Assembly: GCF_000264995.1 (NCBI RefSeq)
Contig: NW_006767433.1
Location: forward strand, 2,971,399 to 3,035,398
DNA length: 64,000 nucleotides
Source: Punctularia strigosozonata HHB-11173 SS5
Taxonomy: Eukaryota > Basidiomycota > Agaricomycetes > Corticiales > Punctulariaceae
Direction of reading: 5' to 3'
This document shows positions 1 through 11,925 of the stretch, piece by piece. Positions within the stretch are counted from its first letter, which is position 1; each line of letters starts with the position of its first letter. A model generated the notes under the pieces. It ran no database searches. It worked only from the letters and a program-made list of their open reading frames with translations, and was not told the DNA's origin. The position numbers and the translations under genes are program-made.

Positions 1-568
1 TATCCGAGCTTTCTCCTTGCATCCCTCCAGTAAATAGCGTACTATCACCTCCACACTAGATTTCGCAGCGTGCTCTGAAGGCAGGACTATATCTGTCGCG
101 TGGGCATGTAAGGACAAATGGAAAGGCGTGCAGGACTGCATATCTCAGTAGTACGCACTCGCTTCTTGCCCTCCAGAGCCCACGCTCACCGAACGGCGCT
201 TAGCACCGGCCCTGAAGCGATGACCAAAGTCAGAGCTGAGTATCTACGACTACGGAACGAGAAAATAGTGCAGGACGTCGCCGCGGCGGGTGCGGCTAAC
301 CCAAGCTAGCTGGTCCCGGCACCACCACCACTGGAAAAGTGTATCCGAGGTCGGGCCTCAGGAACGGGACAAGCAAACACGAGAAAGCACGCCGAACGCA
401 AGGTCTCTGCAAACTGTCTGCGAGAGGTCTCTCAAAACTCGGAGCTCGGCCCTACGTCGGGTGCCGCAGCACTAATGTACAGTGTGTGCCGCTGTATTCA
501 TTGCCTAAACACGTATTCGACGTGGCCATACATTGCAACGAATAGGTATACGTCCTCTCAACCCTTCT
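1..568. other. Left edge, no recognisable gene
   Basis: Nothing here can be assigned. Short open frames exist on both strands, including a plus-strand one reading into position 309 that ends in a lysine/arginine-rich stretch, but none matches a family I know. It may be the 3' end of a gene lying mostly outside the window, or the intergenic region after PEX11. Confidence 0.3.
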
Positions 569-1550
569 CTACGACTTGCCGGCCGCAGCAGCCCATTGGC
601 TACGCAAGGCCATGACGGAGGTGATAAATCTGATGGACATTGAGCGCCATACTTTCTGGAAACTGGATGAGGAAAGCAGACTAACCCAAAGAGACCCAAT
701 ACCCCGTCGTTGAAGTTCACGAGGCCAACGTTGGATGCTGGAATCCAGAAGTCGAGAAGATCCATCGCGAATTGGTATCTGACACCGCTTCGTTGTCTGT
801 CATCCGTCCTCGTAAACGGCTGTTTTTCCACGGACTGATTGAAATGAATCCTTACGCTTCCAAAGCACTTAACCGACCATCCCTGCTCGCCTTCTCTCCC
901 ACCTCTGCGGAACCCCACGACTGACGCTTGATTTCCTTCATATCGTTCGCGAGCCTACCAGCCTTCAGCAACCCATGCGCAATGCTGAATGATATTCCGG
1001 CGAGCCAGAAGCGATTCGAAGTCTTGTTGACCTTTTGTGCGGTAGTTCGGGAGAGGGATATGAACTTGACGGCGTTGGCCCATATGAGAGCGTCGTAGGT
1101 GAGGTAGCCGAAATAGCACAGCTGGCGACCGATGGAGGTCACCTCTTCACCACGGAAGCCGCCAGGAATCCGGAGGGCAGCCTGAAGGTGCTCCATGGGC
1201 TTCCCGAGGCGCATAACTGGTATCCGCAGTTTCGCGTCAGCTTCCGAAAGGCGTATCGTGAAGCCGAGCACACGCACGCTTACGCCCCAAAGCGAGATGG
1301 GCTTTCAGCGCATTCCAGCGGGCGGCGTCTACAGATTTGCCGCGGGATATAAGGAGCCAAGCGTAGAACCTGGCAAAGTACTGGACCGCCCGGTAGATCT
1401 ACGCAGTATGCCCGTCAAAACCAGCTCGGATGGCTACAATGAGGACATAGCCACCTTGTCGCGGCCAAGAGTGGTAGACGAAAGCCTTAGACTCTGCGAG
1501 ACGAAGGGGTGGAAGACCAGCTGGTGCGCAACCTGTTGGGCCACAGACAT
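569..1550 (-). CDS. PEX11: Peroxisomal membrane biogenesis protein PEX11
   Basis: PEX11 tubulates the peroxisomal membrane and drives peroxisome proliferation and fission. The protein assembles from five exons. It begins MSVAQQVAHQLVFHP and passes through STTLGRDK, IYRAVQYFARFYAWLL, WNALKAHLALGRK-LMRLGKP and MEHLQAALR. After these come the hydrophobic RQLCYFGYLTYDALIWANAV segment and DLLDFWIPASNVGLVN with GVLGLFG, and the end is TSVMALRSQWAAAAGKS and a stop. These are the conserved PEX11 blocks, and about 230 residues is normal for the family. One intron (1217-1277) uses a GTGCGT donor and rejoins LGRK to LMRLGKP exactly. The start is the ATG before the first conserved block. The neighbour across the divergent promoter is fumarase. 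Exon ends were placed by eye. Confidence 0.9.
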
Positions 1551-2116
1551 GTTGAAACTAAGGAGAGCAAGGACGATAGGCAGGAGAAGGAATGCGTTTA
1601 GAACGGGTCCGGAGACCATTAATGCAGGACCGAAGCTGAAGAGCGGCAATCACGTGTGGTGGTGACCGTATAGCTTGTGATTCACGAGTAATGAGTTACT
1701 GAATCGTTCCTCGTCGGCGGCGGCGGCGGCGTTCTTGGGGCCAGAAACGACAGGCGCGAAATCAGTCACTACGAACCTCGACGCCCGGATATCGGACGTC
1801 GTATCAAGAGGCGGCGCTCACACGTCGCGCGATTCGGATGTACTCTACATATGTACTCACCTCCGGTCGCGCGCGAGTCGGAACGCGTCGGGCGCGTCCG
1901 GGGAGCAATGAAATCATTTGTCTCTTGTTCTCCCCGCATCCGTGCGCGCCGTCTGCGACGAACCTTTCGTACTCATCCAAAAATTATCGAGCCATGGCTG
2001 GCCGGCTGACCGCCCGTACAGTGAGCCCCGCGTCAACGTCGCCGTAGCCGGCCTAGCTCACCTGGTGCTCATGTGATTTCAAAGCTCAATCTAAATCGCC
2101 TTCAGAGCGGGAGGAT
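1551..2116. other. Divergent intergenic region between PEX11 and fumarase
   Basis: This stretch of about 570 bp separates the two divergent starts and probably carries both promoters. A short GGC-repeat run lies near 1717-1731. A small frame starting at 1994 (MAGRLTARTVSPA) has the composition of a mitochondrial presequence. It could be an alternative first exon of fumarase, but I cannot join it convincingly. Confidence 0.4.
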
Positions 2117-4128
2117 ATGTCACAGGCTATTCTCCTCAAGCCCTCGCATAATGGTACGCTGGCTTCCTCTGGCAAGACGACGTGGATGACAAGCTCGACG
2201 ATCGCGGCAGTCTGGCCAGTTCCGTGCAGAGCGTGATACATTTGGCGAGCTTCAGGTGCCCGCGGACCGGTACTGGGGTGCGCAAACTCAGAGGTACGAG
2301 ATCATGTCGGCGTTGAGTGACGAGGAACTCTCATACCTCGAGCACCGTAGGTCGCTACAGAACTTTGACATCGGTGGTCCGACTGAGCGGTTACCGCCTC
2401 CCCTCATCAAAGCATTCGGTATCCTGAAGAAAGCCGCGTCGGTCGTCAACGCGACCTACGGGCTGGATCCCAAAGTTGCAGGCGCTATCCAGTCCGCTGC
2501 AGATGAAGTACGCTGAGCGCATGCCGCGATCACTCGGTTATGCTTATATATGCTCGATAGGTCATCTCGGGCAAGCTCATTGACCATTTCCCCCTCGTGG
2601 TATTCCAGACGGGCAGCGGCACGCAGAGCAACATGAACGTCAACGAGGTGCTCTTTCACGTTCCTCATAGGTTTGCGACAGTATTGACTCCGGATCTAGG
2701 TTATCTCCAATCGTGCTATTGAGATCTTGGGTGGTGAGCTTGGATCGAAGAAGCCAGTCCATCCCAACGATCACGTTAATATGAGTCAGAGTAGCAACGA
2801 CACGTACGAAACTCGTGCTATCGCCGATGCGATCCTGCTTGACATCTTAACACAGGTTCCCGACAGCAATGCACGTTGCCGCCGTTATGGAGCTGCACCA
2901 CACGCTTCTTCCTGCCTTGGTAGAACTGCGGGATGCGTTGGCAGCGAAGGCTGACGCATTCAAGGACATCATCAAGATCGGTCGCACGCACTTACAGGAC
3001 GCGACGCCGCTCACTCTAGGCCAGGAATTCAGCGGATATGTTCAGCAGCTGGATAACGGAATTGCCAGGGTGAAGGACGTTATCCCTAGACTAAGCCTGC
3101 TGGCACAAGGTGGGACGGCGGTTGGCACTGTGAGTGAAGAAACTTGTACTTGCAGATCAAGCACCACTCTAACAGCAACGAAAACAGGGCCTGAACACTA
3201 AGAGGGGGTTCGATGTGAAGGTGGCGGCTGAGATCTCTAAGCTCACTGGGATTGAGTTTAAGACTGCGCCCAACAAGGTAAGTTTCAAGATTTCGAATTA
3301 CCGGAACGTTCCATGTTGAAATGATTATTCAGTTTGAGGCCCTTGCGGCTCACGACGCCCTCGTTGAGGCACACGGAGCTCTCAACGTGCTCGCGGTATC
3401 CTTCATGAAAATCGCGAACGACATCCGCTTCCTCGGTTCCGGTCCTCGCTGTGGTCTTGGCGAGCTCATGCTGCCCGAGAACGAGCCCGGCAGCAGCATC
3501 ATGCCCGGAAAAGTCAACCCGACCCAGTGCGAGGCACTGACCATGGTTGCTGCGCAGGTAATGGGCAACAACACCACGGTCAGCGTCGCGGGTAGCAATG
3601 GCCACTTTGAGGTGAGTGGCGGATCCTTCGCACTACTATCATGCGAGCACAGACGCTGATTCGCTGCGGACGTATGCAGTTGAACGTGTTCAAACCGGTG
3701 ATAATCAAGAATGTCCTCCAGAGCATTCGGTTGCTGGGTGATGGTACGTATTTTTGGCGCCTGTCCGCGGAGTCCGATTTTGACATGGCTGGAGGCGCAC
3801 GCTCGTTCACGAAGAACTGCGTTGTCGGCATCCAAGCCAACAAGGCTCGCATTAACCAGCTGCTCAACGAGTCTTTGATGCTGGCTACGATCCTCAACAG
3901 CCATCTAGGCTACGACAGTATGTGGTTTCCCCCTCTTCTGAAGATACGCAGCGGGCACGTGGCTCACGAAGTACGCACCGCTTCATAGACGTCGCCAAGT
4001 GTGCGAAGAAGGCTCACAAGGAGGGCACGACGCTGAAGGAGGCGACGGTTTCTCTTGGTTTCCTGACGCCCGAGGAATTCGACCAGAAGGTGCGGCCAGA
4101 ACTGATGCTGCACCCCGACGAGCCGTGA
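2117..4128 (+). CDS. FUM1: Fumarate hydratase, class II (fumarase)
   Basis: This enzyme interconverts fumarate and L-malate in the TCA cycle, and in fungi it usually acts in both mitochondria and cytosol. The conserved class II sequence can be followed over about eight exons: [65 protein letters not shown] and the signature loop [16 protein letters not shown]. The C-terminal part ends [21 protein letters not shown]. Catalytic serine and histidine regions are intact and I see no frameshift. The chosen ATG gives a short leader, [13 protein letters not shown], which joins the family sequence across an intron at about 2154-2229. This leader is not a clear mitochondrial presequence, so a further upstream start is possible. 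Confidence 0.92.
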
Positions 4129-4264
4129 GCGATCCGCATACAATGTCGTTCCGAATGCGGAGTCTCGTGGCCCGCCGAAAGCGAAGGCGCGGCAAGGGCG
4201 GATGGTGTCTGACGATGGTATGCGCGAGCTAGATGGTGTATAGTAGCGAGTAGGACGATAGAAC

Positions 4265-5230
4265 GAGAGATGTTGCACGGCGGCAGAGGACTCGTCCGTT
4301 GGTTCTCCCACCTCGAGAAGCTGTTGGTTTCCTTTTTTGGACATGGCAGCTCGAGCACGTCGAGTTCCAGGCGAAGTTCGCTCGGGCCAAAAAGCGATGC
4401 CGCGTCACTCAGGGCCGGGCCCGCATCAAGCTCAACTCAAAAAAGGCCTTTGCCACCTAACCACCACGCCCACCGTCGTCCTCGCCGTCGCCCACGACGA
4501 CGAGCACGACCTCCGCGCCCGCTCCCGACGTCACTACCCACTGAACAGCGCCTCCGCAGTCTCTCCCCGCAACCCCGCTAGACCGTCGAACGTTGCTTGA
4601 TATTGCCCGGGCGAGCGCCTCGTTCCGCCCCCGACACCGGCCGGCCAGTCAAGCAAGTCGTCGAGCGGCCCGCCATGTCTCTCAGCAGGATCTTGAACAA
4701 CGACTCGGAGCCACCTACCCCCGCGTTTTCGCCGCCGAAGCCGCCTCCGACGACGGCCGATGCCCCAGCGATCAGCAGCTCGCGGCCGAGGCGCGCGACG
4801 ATATCGCCTCGCCGGTCTCCCCCGCGCCCTCTTAACGAGCATCCGCCCGTGCCCCGAGGAGCCGCATACCAACCCCCGCTATACGAAGGCGCCGGTGGCT
4901 ATGATCCATACTCGGGAGAGCATGTGCAAGGGAACATGTTTCCGCTTGGACAAGGCGGGAACTACTATCGACAACGAGGCCCGGGGCAGCCCCCTCCCGA
5001 AGACGACGACAACACGGAGGAGGAGTCCTATGGCGGAAGGAAAAATGGCGACACCTCTGGCAGGAGGAAGAAAAAGGCGACGCAGGACGATGAAGACTAC
5101 CAGCCAGCGACCAGACGCGTAAGTGCATGTTACTTGCCAAGATGCACGGCCCGCTCACAACGTTCACGGGAAGTCGTCAAGGCGGACGTCGTCAAAAACC
5201 AAGCAGCAACAGCGACCTCCCTCACCTCCA
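4265..5230 (+). repeat. Direct repeat copy 1, probably an assembly duplication
   Basis: These 966 bases recur at 5549-6514 with a constant offset of 1284 and no difference that I could find. The copy ends exactly at a run of N. Identity right up to a scaffold gap suggests that two overlapping contig ends were placed side by side instead of being merged. A true tandem duplication would normally extend past the gap edge or carry differences. Confidence 0.9.
4675..5230 (+). pseudogene. Duplicate 5' fragment of INO80 (likely artefact)
   Basis: This is the first copy of the INO80 start, beginning [18 protein letters not shown] and running through the first exon into its intron until the N gap. 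It matches the functional copy starting at 5959. It has no downstream helicase exons of its own and should not be counted as a separate gene unless long reads show a real duplication. Confidence 0.8.
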
Positions 5231-5548
5231 NNNNNNNNNNNNNNNNNNNNNNNNNNNNNNNNNNNNNNNNNNNNNNNNNNNNNNNNNNNNNNNNNNNNNN
5301 NNNNNNNNNNNNNNNNNNNNNNNNNNNNNNNNNNNNNNNNNNNNNNNNNNNNNNNNNNNNNNNNNNNNNNNNNNNNNNNNNNNNNNNNNNNNNNNNNNNN
5401 NNNNNNNNNNNNNNNNNNNNNNNNNNNNNNNNNNNNNNNNNNNNNNNNNNNNNNNNNNNNNNNNNNNNNNNNNNNNNNNNNNNNNNNNNNNNNNNNNNNN
5501 NNNNNNNNNNNNNNNNNNNNNNNNNNNNNNNNNNNNNNNNNNNNNNNN
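5231..5548. other. Assembly gap (318 N)
   Basis: An unbroken run of 318 undetermined bases lies between the two identical copies of the INO80 5' region. Any reading frame crossing it is meaningless. Confidence 1.
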
Positions 5549-6514
5549 GAGAGATGTTGCACGGCGGCAGAGGACTCGTCCGTTGGTTCTCCCACCTCGA
5601 GAAGCTGTTGGTTTCCTTTTTTGGACATGGCAGCTCGAGCACGTCGAGTTCCAGGCGAAGTTCGCTCGGGCCAAAAAGCGATGCCGCGTCACTCAGGGCC
5701 GGGCCCGCATCAAGCTCAACTCAAAAAAGGCCTTTGCCACCTAACCACCACGCCCACCGTCGTCCTCGCCGTCGCCCACGACGACGAGCACGACCTCCGC
5801 GCCCGCTCCCGACGTCACTACCCACTGAACAGCGCCTCCGCAGTCTCTCCCCGCAACCCCGCTAGACCGTCGAACGTTGCTTGATATTGCCCGGGCGAGC
5901 GCCTCGTTCCGCCCCCGACACCGGCCGGCCAGTCAAGCAAGTCGTCGAGCGGCCCGCCATGTCTCTCAGCAGGATCTTGAACAACGACTCGGAGCCACCT
6001 ACCCCCGCGTTTTCGCCGCCGAAGCCGCCTCCGACGACGGCCGATGCCCCAGCGATCAGCAGCTCGCGGCCGAGGCGCGCGACGATATCGCCTCGCCGGT
6101 CTCCCCCGCGCCCTCTTAACGAGCATCCGCCCGTGCCCCGAGGAGCCGCATACCAACCCCCGCTATACGAAGGCGCCGGTGGCTATGATCCATACTCGGG
6201 AGAGCATGTGCAAGGGAACATGTTTCCGCTTGGACAAGGCGGGAACTACTATCGACAACGAGGCCCGGGGCAGCCCCCTCCCGAAGACGACGACAACACG
6301 GAGGAGGAGTCCTATGGCGGAAGGAAAAATGGCGACACCTCTGGCAGGAGGAAGAAAAAGGCGACGCAGGACGATGAAGACTACCAGCCAGCGACCAGAC
6401 GCGTAAGTGCATGTTACTTGCCAAGATGCACGGCCCGCTCACAACGTTCACGGGAAGTCGTCAAGGCGGACGTCGTCAAAAACCAAGCAGCAACAGCGAC
6501 CTCCCTCACCTCCA
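5549..6514 (+). repeat. Direct repeat copy 2, the one continuous with INO80
   Basis: This is the second copy of the 966-bp duplicated stretch. It continues directly into the rest of INO80, so it is the copy to use for annotation. It contains the upstream region of INO80 (5549-5958) with CT/CA-rich leader sequence and the first coding exon. Confidence 0.9.
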
Positions 6515-9500
6515 GGACATGCAAGGCAGCTCACCCCCGAGCCTTATATTCCTACTGAGGAAGAGCGAAGACTCGCGTCATCCGATCTGGATGACTGCGA
6601 GGAGGTTTGGCTGGGCGAACTCGCCGATTACATGGTTGAAACACGAAAGCGGCAGAAGCAGGTCGGAACCTGGTTCGAAATCAGTTGCGTGGTGAGTTAT
6701 CCTGCTCAAAGTACATCTCCGCTGGGCTGAATGTTCATCACATTAGGAACGTAACAATGAGATTGCTCGCATGATGTCCCAGCATTACGCCTCACGGTTA
6801 GCAACCATGCCTCCTCCGCCGCCTATTCCTATGTACCCTTTGGTCGTCCCGGCCGACAATCGGCACTCCGCCATTCACGAACGCTCACCCTCAGTGGTAT
6901 CTGTGGACGAGTTCGAGTCTCTTGACGGCGACGAATGGGATCAATCTTCGCATCGCCATGCGCACTCGCAAGATGATTTCAACAGCGCCGAGGATGCTGC
7001 TCGGGCGTTGGAAGATTTCGCGCTCGGTCGTGGGGGGCTGCCAGTAGGCGCAAAGAGACCCGCTGCTGGACCCTTTTCCGACAGCGGTAGTGATCTGGAG
7101 GTTCCCGTTCGCAAGTCGCACTCTCGCAAGCGACGAAGGCTGGGCGTTAGTGGAGAGGACATTGCCGCCGAGCTTGAGCGCGCCGCAGACCAGCTTACAC
7201 CGTACGATCAACCGTACCTACCTGGCCACGCTCCTTCCATCTCTGCCATGGGCAAGGGCAAGAATAAGCAAATACCTGCCGACCAACGAAGTGTGGATAG
7301 TGCTACTTCTACGCCCAGGGGCCACCGAGGCAAGAAGAAAAAGACGTTTCCACCACATACGCAAGATGGGCTCATGGAACCCTCCGCGTCGACCTCCGCA
7401 TCGCGTGGTGGGACACCGTCTGCGTCCGGGCCTGCGTCACCTGCACTCACGGCATCCACTCTTCTGGAGCTCGATGAACCTATTCCGGCTATGAAAAAGG
7501 CGAGGAAGGCCGATCACGCCACCTTATTGAAGCGAGTCAAGGCCCTCGAAGAGTCTCAGCGGAAGGTATGGCTTACCATCGCGAGAAAGGACGTTGTCAA
7601 GGTGAGCTCAGTTGAGTGGCTGCCGATCATATGCACACCCATCATCATATTGTTGCAGGTCTACCGGTATCACGCGTTGGGTTATCAAGCACGGCAGGCA
7701 CAACATAAACGGCTTGCGACTCTGGCTTCCATCCAGGCTCGTCGGCCCTTCACGAAGACACCCAGGAACGCCAAGGACGTACAGAGCCGAGGCAAGCGAC
7801 TCATGCGCGAAATGCTAATCTCATGGAAGAAGAATGAGAAGGAGGAACGCGACTGGCGTAAACGGCAGCTTAAGGAAGACCTTGACCGGCAGAAAATGGA
7901 AGAAGAGAAACGAGAGGCTGCGAGACAGGCCAGGAAACTGGAGTTCTTGATCAGCCAAACGGAGCTCTACAGCCACTTTGTTGGGAGCAAGCTCAAGAGT
8001 GCGCGTTGACCTACATCTGGTGCTTACATTTCACTCATAAGTGCTCAGCTGCCGAAATTGAGGGAGAAGATGCTTTGGCGGCCAATGCACCACCGGGCGC
8101 TGACTATCTGCGCACTCCAAGTGGCTCGCTGAAGGAAATCGACTTCGATGACGGTACGGAACACGGCATTGCGCGTATTCTTGGACTGATTTGGCTCGCA
8201 GATGACGAAACAAACCTGTACAATCACGCCAGCCGCAATGCGCAAGAAGCTCTTGCGCTGGCCAAGGCCAAGGCACAGCAGTTTGATTCTCAGGCTGCTT
8301 TGGAGCGGAAGACCAACCAGGCACTCAAGTTGGCGAAAGGCCAGGCACATGTCCGTGAGGACTCGGAGTCACCGTCGGCTTCGGGAGCTGCTACGACATC
8401 AGCCACACCGCTTGTTGATCGTCAGTGCTCCTCACATATTCGGAAGGCACTGTATTGAAATGTGTTCGCAGTGGATTCCGACGAGCTCAACTTCCAAAAT
8501 CCCACGTCTCTAGGGGAATTGACCATACAACAACCTGCAATGCTCATGGCGCAGCTTAAAGAGTATCAGCTCAAGGGTCTCAACTGGCTTGCGACGTTAT
8601 ACGAGCAGGGAATCAACGGCATTCTGGCCGATGAGATGGGTGCGCGCCTTCCTCTTGCCCTTGCAACAGACTCGCTCACACTTGCGTATTCTAGGTCTGG
8701 GCAAGGTAAACTATATTCTGATTCATAACAACAAACCTGACTGACTGTGGCATACAGACTGTACAGTCCATTTCTCTCTTGGCTTACCTCGCAGAGAAAC
8801 ACGACATTTGGGGACCATTCTTGGTCGTATCACCGGCGTCGACGTTGCACAACTGGCAGCAGGAACTCACTCGATTCGTGCCGAATCTTAAAGCCCTGCC
8901 TTACTGGGGCACAGTGAAAGACCGTGCCACGCTACGCAAGGTTTGGAGCAAGAAGGATATCAGCTATGACAAGGACGCACCCTTTCACGTGCTTATCACT
9001 AGCTACCAGTTGGTATGTAATCGCGTGTTGGGTCGAGTTAACTTTTTCTGATAGTACTGCAGATCACCCAAGATCAGCAGTACTTCCAGCGATTGAAGTG
9101 GCAATACATGATTCTTGATGAAGCTCAAAACATCAAGAACTCCGCTAGTGTACGATGGAAGACCCTTCTTGGCATGAACTGCCGCAATCGCCTTTTGCTT
9201 ACTGGAACACCCATTCAAAACTCCATGCAGGGTGAGCAGGCTTCGATTTATGTTGTGTCTTGAAACGTTTGTATTAACCGGCGCAGAGCTATGGGCGCTT
9301 CTCCACTTCATCATGCCTAGTCTATTCGATTCACATGATGAGTTTAACGAATGGTTCTCGAAGGACATCGAGGGCGCAGCAGAAGGCAAAGGGAGTAGAC
9401 TCAGCGAACATCAACTGCGTCGTTTACATATGATTCTCAAACCTTTCATGTTGCGTCGAGTCAAGCGACATGTCCAGAATGAGCTCAGCGAAAAGGTATC

Positions 9501-11631
9501 TGTATCCCGGCATCAGGAGATCGTACACTAATAATGTCGGTCAAGATCGAGAAGGATATTTACGTGGACCTCAGCGCAAGGCAACGATCGCTGTACAGAG
9601 CGCTCCTGTCCAATGTCTCCGTCACGGAATTGCTGGAACGTGCGGCAAACATAGGTGATCCCGACTCCGCTCGATCTCTCATGAACCTTGTCATGCAGTT
9701 CCGCAAAGTACGTGTAGGTTATCATGGTACCCGACAATTCTCTAATCGCAACTTAGGTCTGCAACCACCCCGAGCTTTTCGAGCGTGCCGACGTCATAGC
9801 CCCTTTTTCGTTCGCCGAATTTGGTCGGTCAGGACCGTTGAACCGCGACGGCGATTTCGTTCACCTCGCTTACTCAACGCGCAATCCCATCGAGTACAAA
9901 TTACCCAATCTATTCTACCGCGAAGGCGGTTTAGTCGGCATTCCAGCTGAGGATTCCCATCCGCACTTCCAGAGGGGGTCCCTTCATCGCCTGATGAATA
10001 TATGGGATACGGAGCGCATATATCACTCCCTGGTTGCAGACAGTATGCTTGATGCTTTCTGACTTACGTACATCGCTGAACTGCCTATAGATGATTCCTC
10101 TTTTGCCTTCCTTCGCCTGCTCAACACTTCACCAGGGGAAGTCCATAAGATCTGTGTTTCGCCACTCATACGTCGACATCTGTCCGCCACTATCGAGCGT
10201 GCGGAGCAGGCGCAAGACACATCCTGGTTGTACGTATTTGGTGAATCACTATGTTCAATCAATATTGACGCTGCGTTTTAGGGAATCCACCTGTTCCGAT
10301 ATCCTGGAAGCAGGCCACTTCACTCCCCTTCTCAACGATGTTCTTCTAGAAGGTTTTCCAGCGTTACGACGGATATCTACGACTATCTGGAACGAGTCAC
10401 CTTTATCTCGTGCTATCATGAGGCTCTATGTGCCTCCAGCTGTAGCACCTCCGATATCCGTTCACTGCACCGATCGCTCTTTCCTGGAACACCAGTCACG
10501 CGTGCTTGATGCGCCCTTGGCTTCATTGGCACTGTACGGACTCCCTCCTACGCTCGTGAACTCCGAGAACGCAACAGAAATTTATCAAGAATTGCTACCC
10601 GGAGCCCCGGTCACTGGTCTGCTTGCGTCATCTGGAGATGACCAACTCCCGATGTCGGTCATGCAAGTTCCTGATGCCAAGCGATTGATCTACGACTCAG
10701 CGAAATTGGCCCGCTTGGATTCACTACTCCAAGAGCTGAAGGCTGGAGACCATCGCGTGCTCATTTACTCCCAGATGACACGGATGCTTGACCTGATGGA
10801 AGAGTACCTGGTTTTCCGGCAGCACAAATATCTCCGATTAGACGGCTCGTCCAAACTAGAAGACAGGCGGGATATGGTCATTGAATGGCAAACAAGGTAT
10901 ATCGGTCCGGTATTATGGAGTGTGCCGGCGCTTATTCTGTCAAGGCCGGATATATTCGTCTTCCTTCTCAGCACGCGCGCGGGCGGGTTGGGTATCAACC
11001 TCACGGCCGCTGACACGGTGATATTCTACGATCACGATTGGAACCCCTCGAACGATGCGCAGGCTATGGATCGTGCTCATCGACTAGGGCAGACTCGCCA
11101 AGTGACTGTATACCGTTTAATCACCAAAGGCACTATAGACGAGCGCATCGTGCAGCTGGCCCGTGTGAAGAAAGATGTACGCCAAGTCCTGTCCTGATCT
11201 GTTGAAAATCCCTTACACGTTGCACGCAGGTCCAAGATATCGTGGTTGGTAACAAGAATCTCACCGACGTCACCAAACCTAGCGACATCGTCTCGTTATT
11301 ACTCAACGACGATCAACTGGCAAACCTAGAATCTTCCGCGAAGAGGTCCGCCAGGAACTTGGGCAAGCAACCAGCGGATGCAGGGGCCAACGCGGTTAAT
11401 GATATCTGGAATGATGAGGGCGACGAATTTTTCAGTAATCAGAAGGGTGCTCAGGAGGTGGGGGCTGCTCTGGAGTCGGTTGTCGAGGATACCGGAGCGG
11501 TCCCCACAAAGGGTCGGAAACGCGGGCAGAAGCGTGATCCGAATGCGCCGAGGCGCAAGCCAGGACCGAAACCTGGCACGAGAAGGAAGAGGGATACTGG
11601 GGGAACCAATACCCCGCTTGCAAATTCATGA
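5959..11631 (+). CDS. INO80: INO80 chromatin-remodelling ATPase
   Basis: This is the catalytic subunit of the INO80 complex, a Snf2-family ATPase that slides nucleosomes and acts on H2A.Z nucleosomes in transcription, replication and repair. The order is: an acidic, proline-rich N-terminus; a low-complexity linker; the basic, coiled-coil-like DBINO region ([20 protein letters not shown] onward, near 7662-7990); then the ATPase. Motif I is ILADEMG-LGKT, split by two introns at 8640-8760. The Walker B box is [10 protein letters not shown], followed by [12 protein letters not shown] long insertion separates the two lobes, as expected for INO80. Lobe 2 has [38 protein letters not shown] and [11 protein letters not shown]. 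The C-terminus is lysine/arginine-rich. The gene is upstream of a convergent DEAH helicase. It appears complete, but its 5' region is duplicated across the assembly gap. Confidence 0.93.
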
Positions 11632-11925
11632 TGACGGAACGGACAGGACCCTCAGTAGTAACCTTCATGCATATAACGTATCATTGTATAATGGTGGCAT
11701 TGTCACATGTAATGCTAGATCATCTTGTTTGTTCTCCTTGTAGTTGCTTCAGTATAACACCTTCGTATGTTTTGGACTATCTTTTGCATCTATTCATGGT
11801 CCGGAAGCTCTTCATTATGAACAGGATCGGGAGTGTTGAGTTAAACAAGGCACTCTATTACCACGATGGCTCGGTACAGCGTGGAGCGTGTTTCTACCTT
11901 ATTCCTGAATGCCGACGTCGACCGT

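Noticed and set aside
4597-5884. Long frames crossing the N run
   Set aside because: They exist only because undetermined bases translate without stops; they are not genes.
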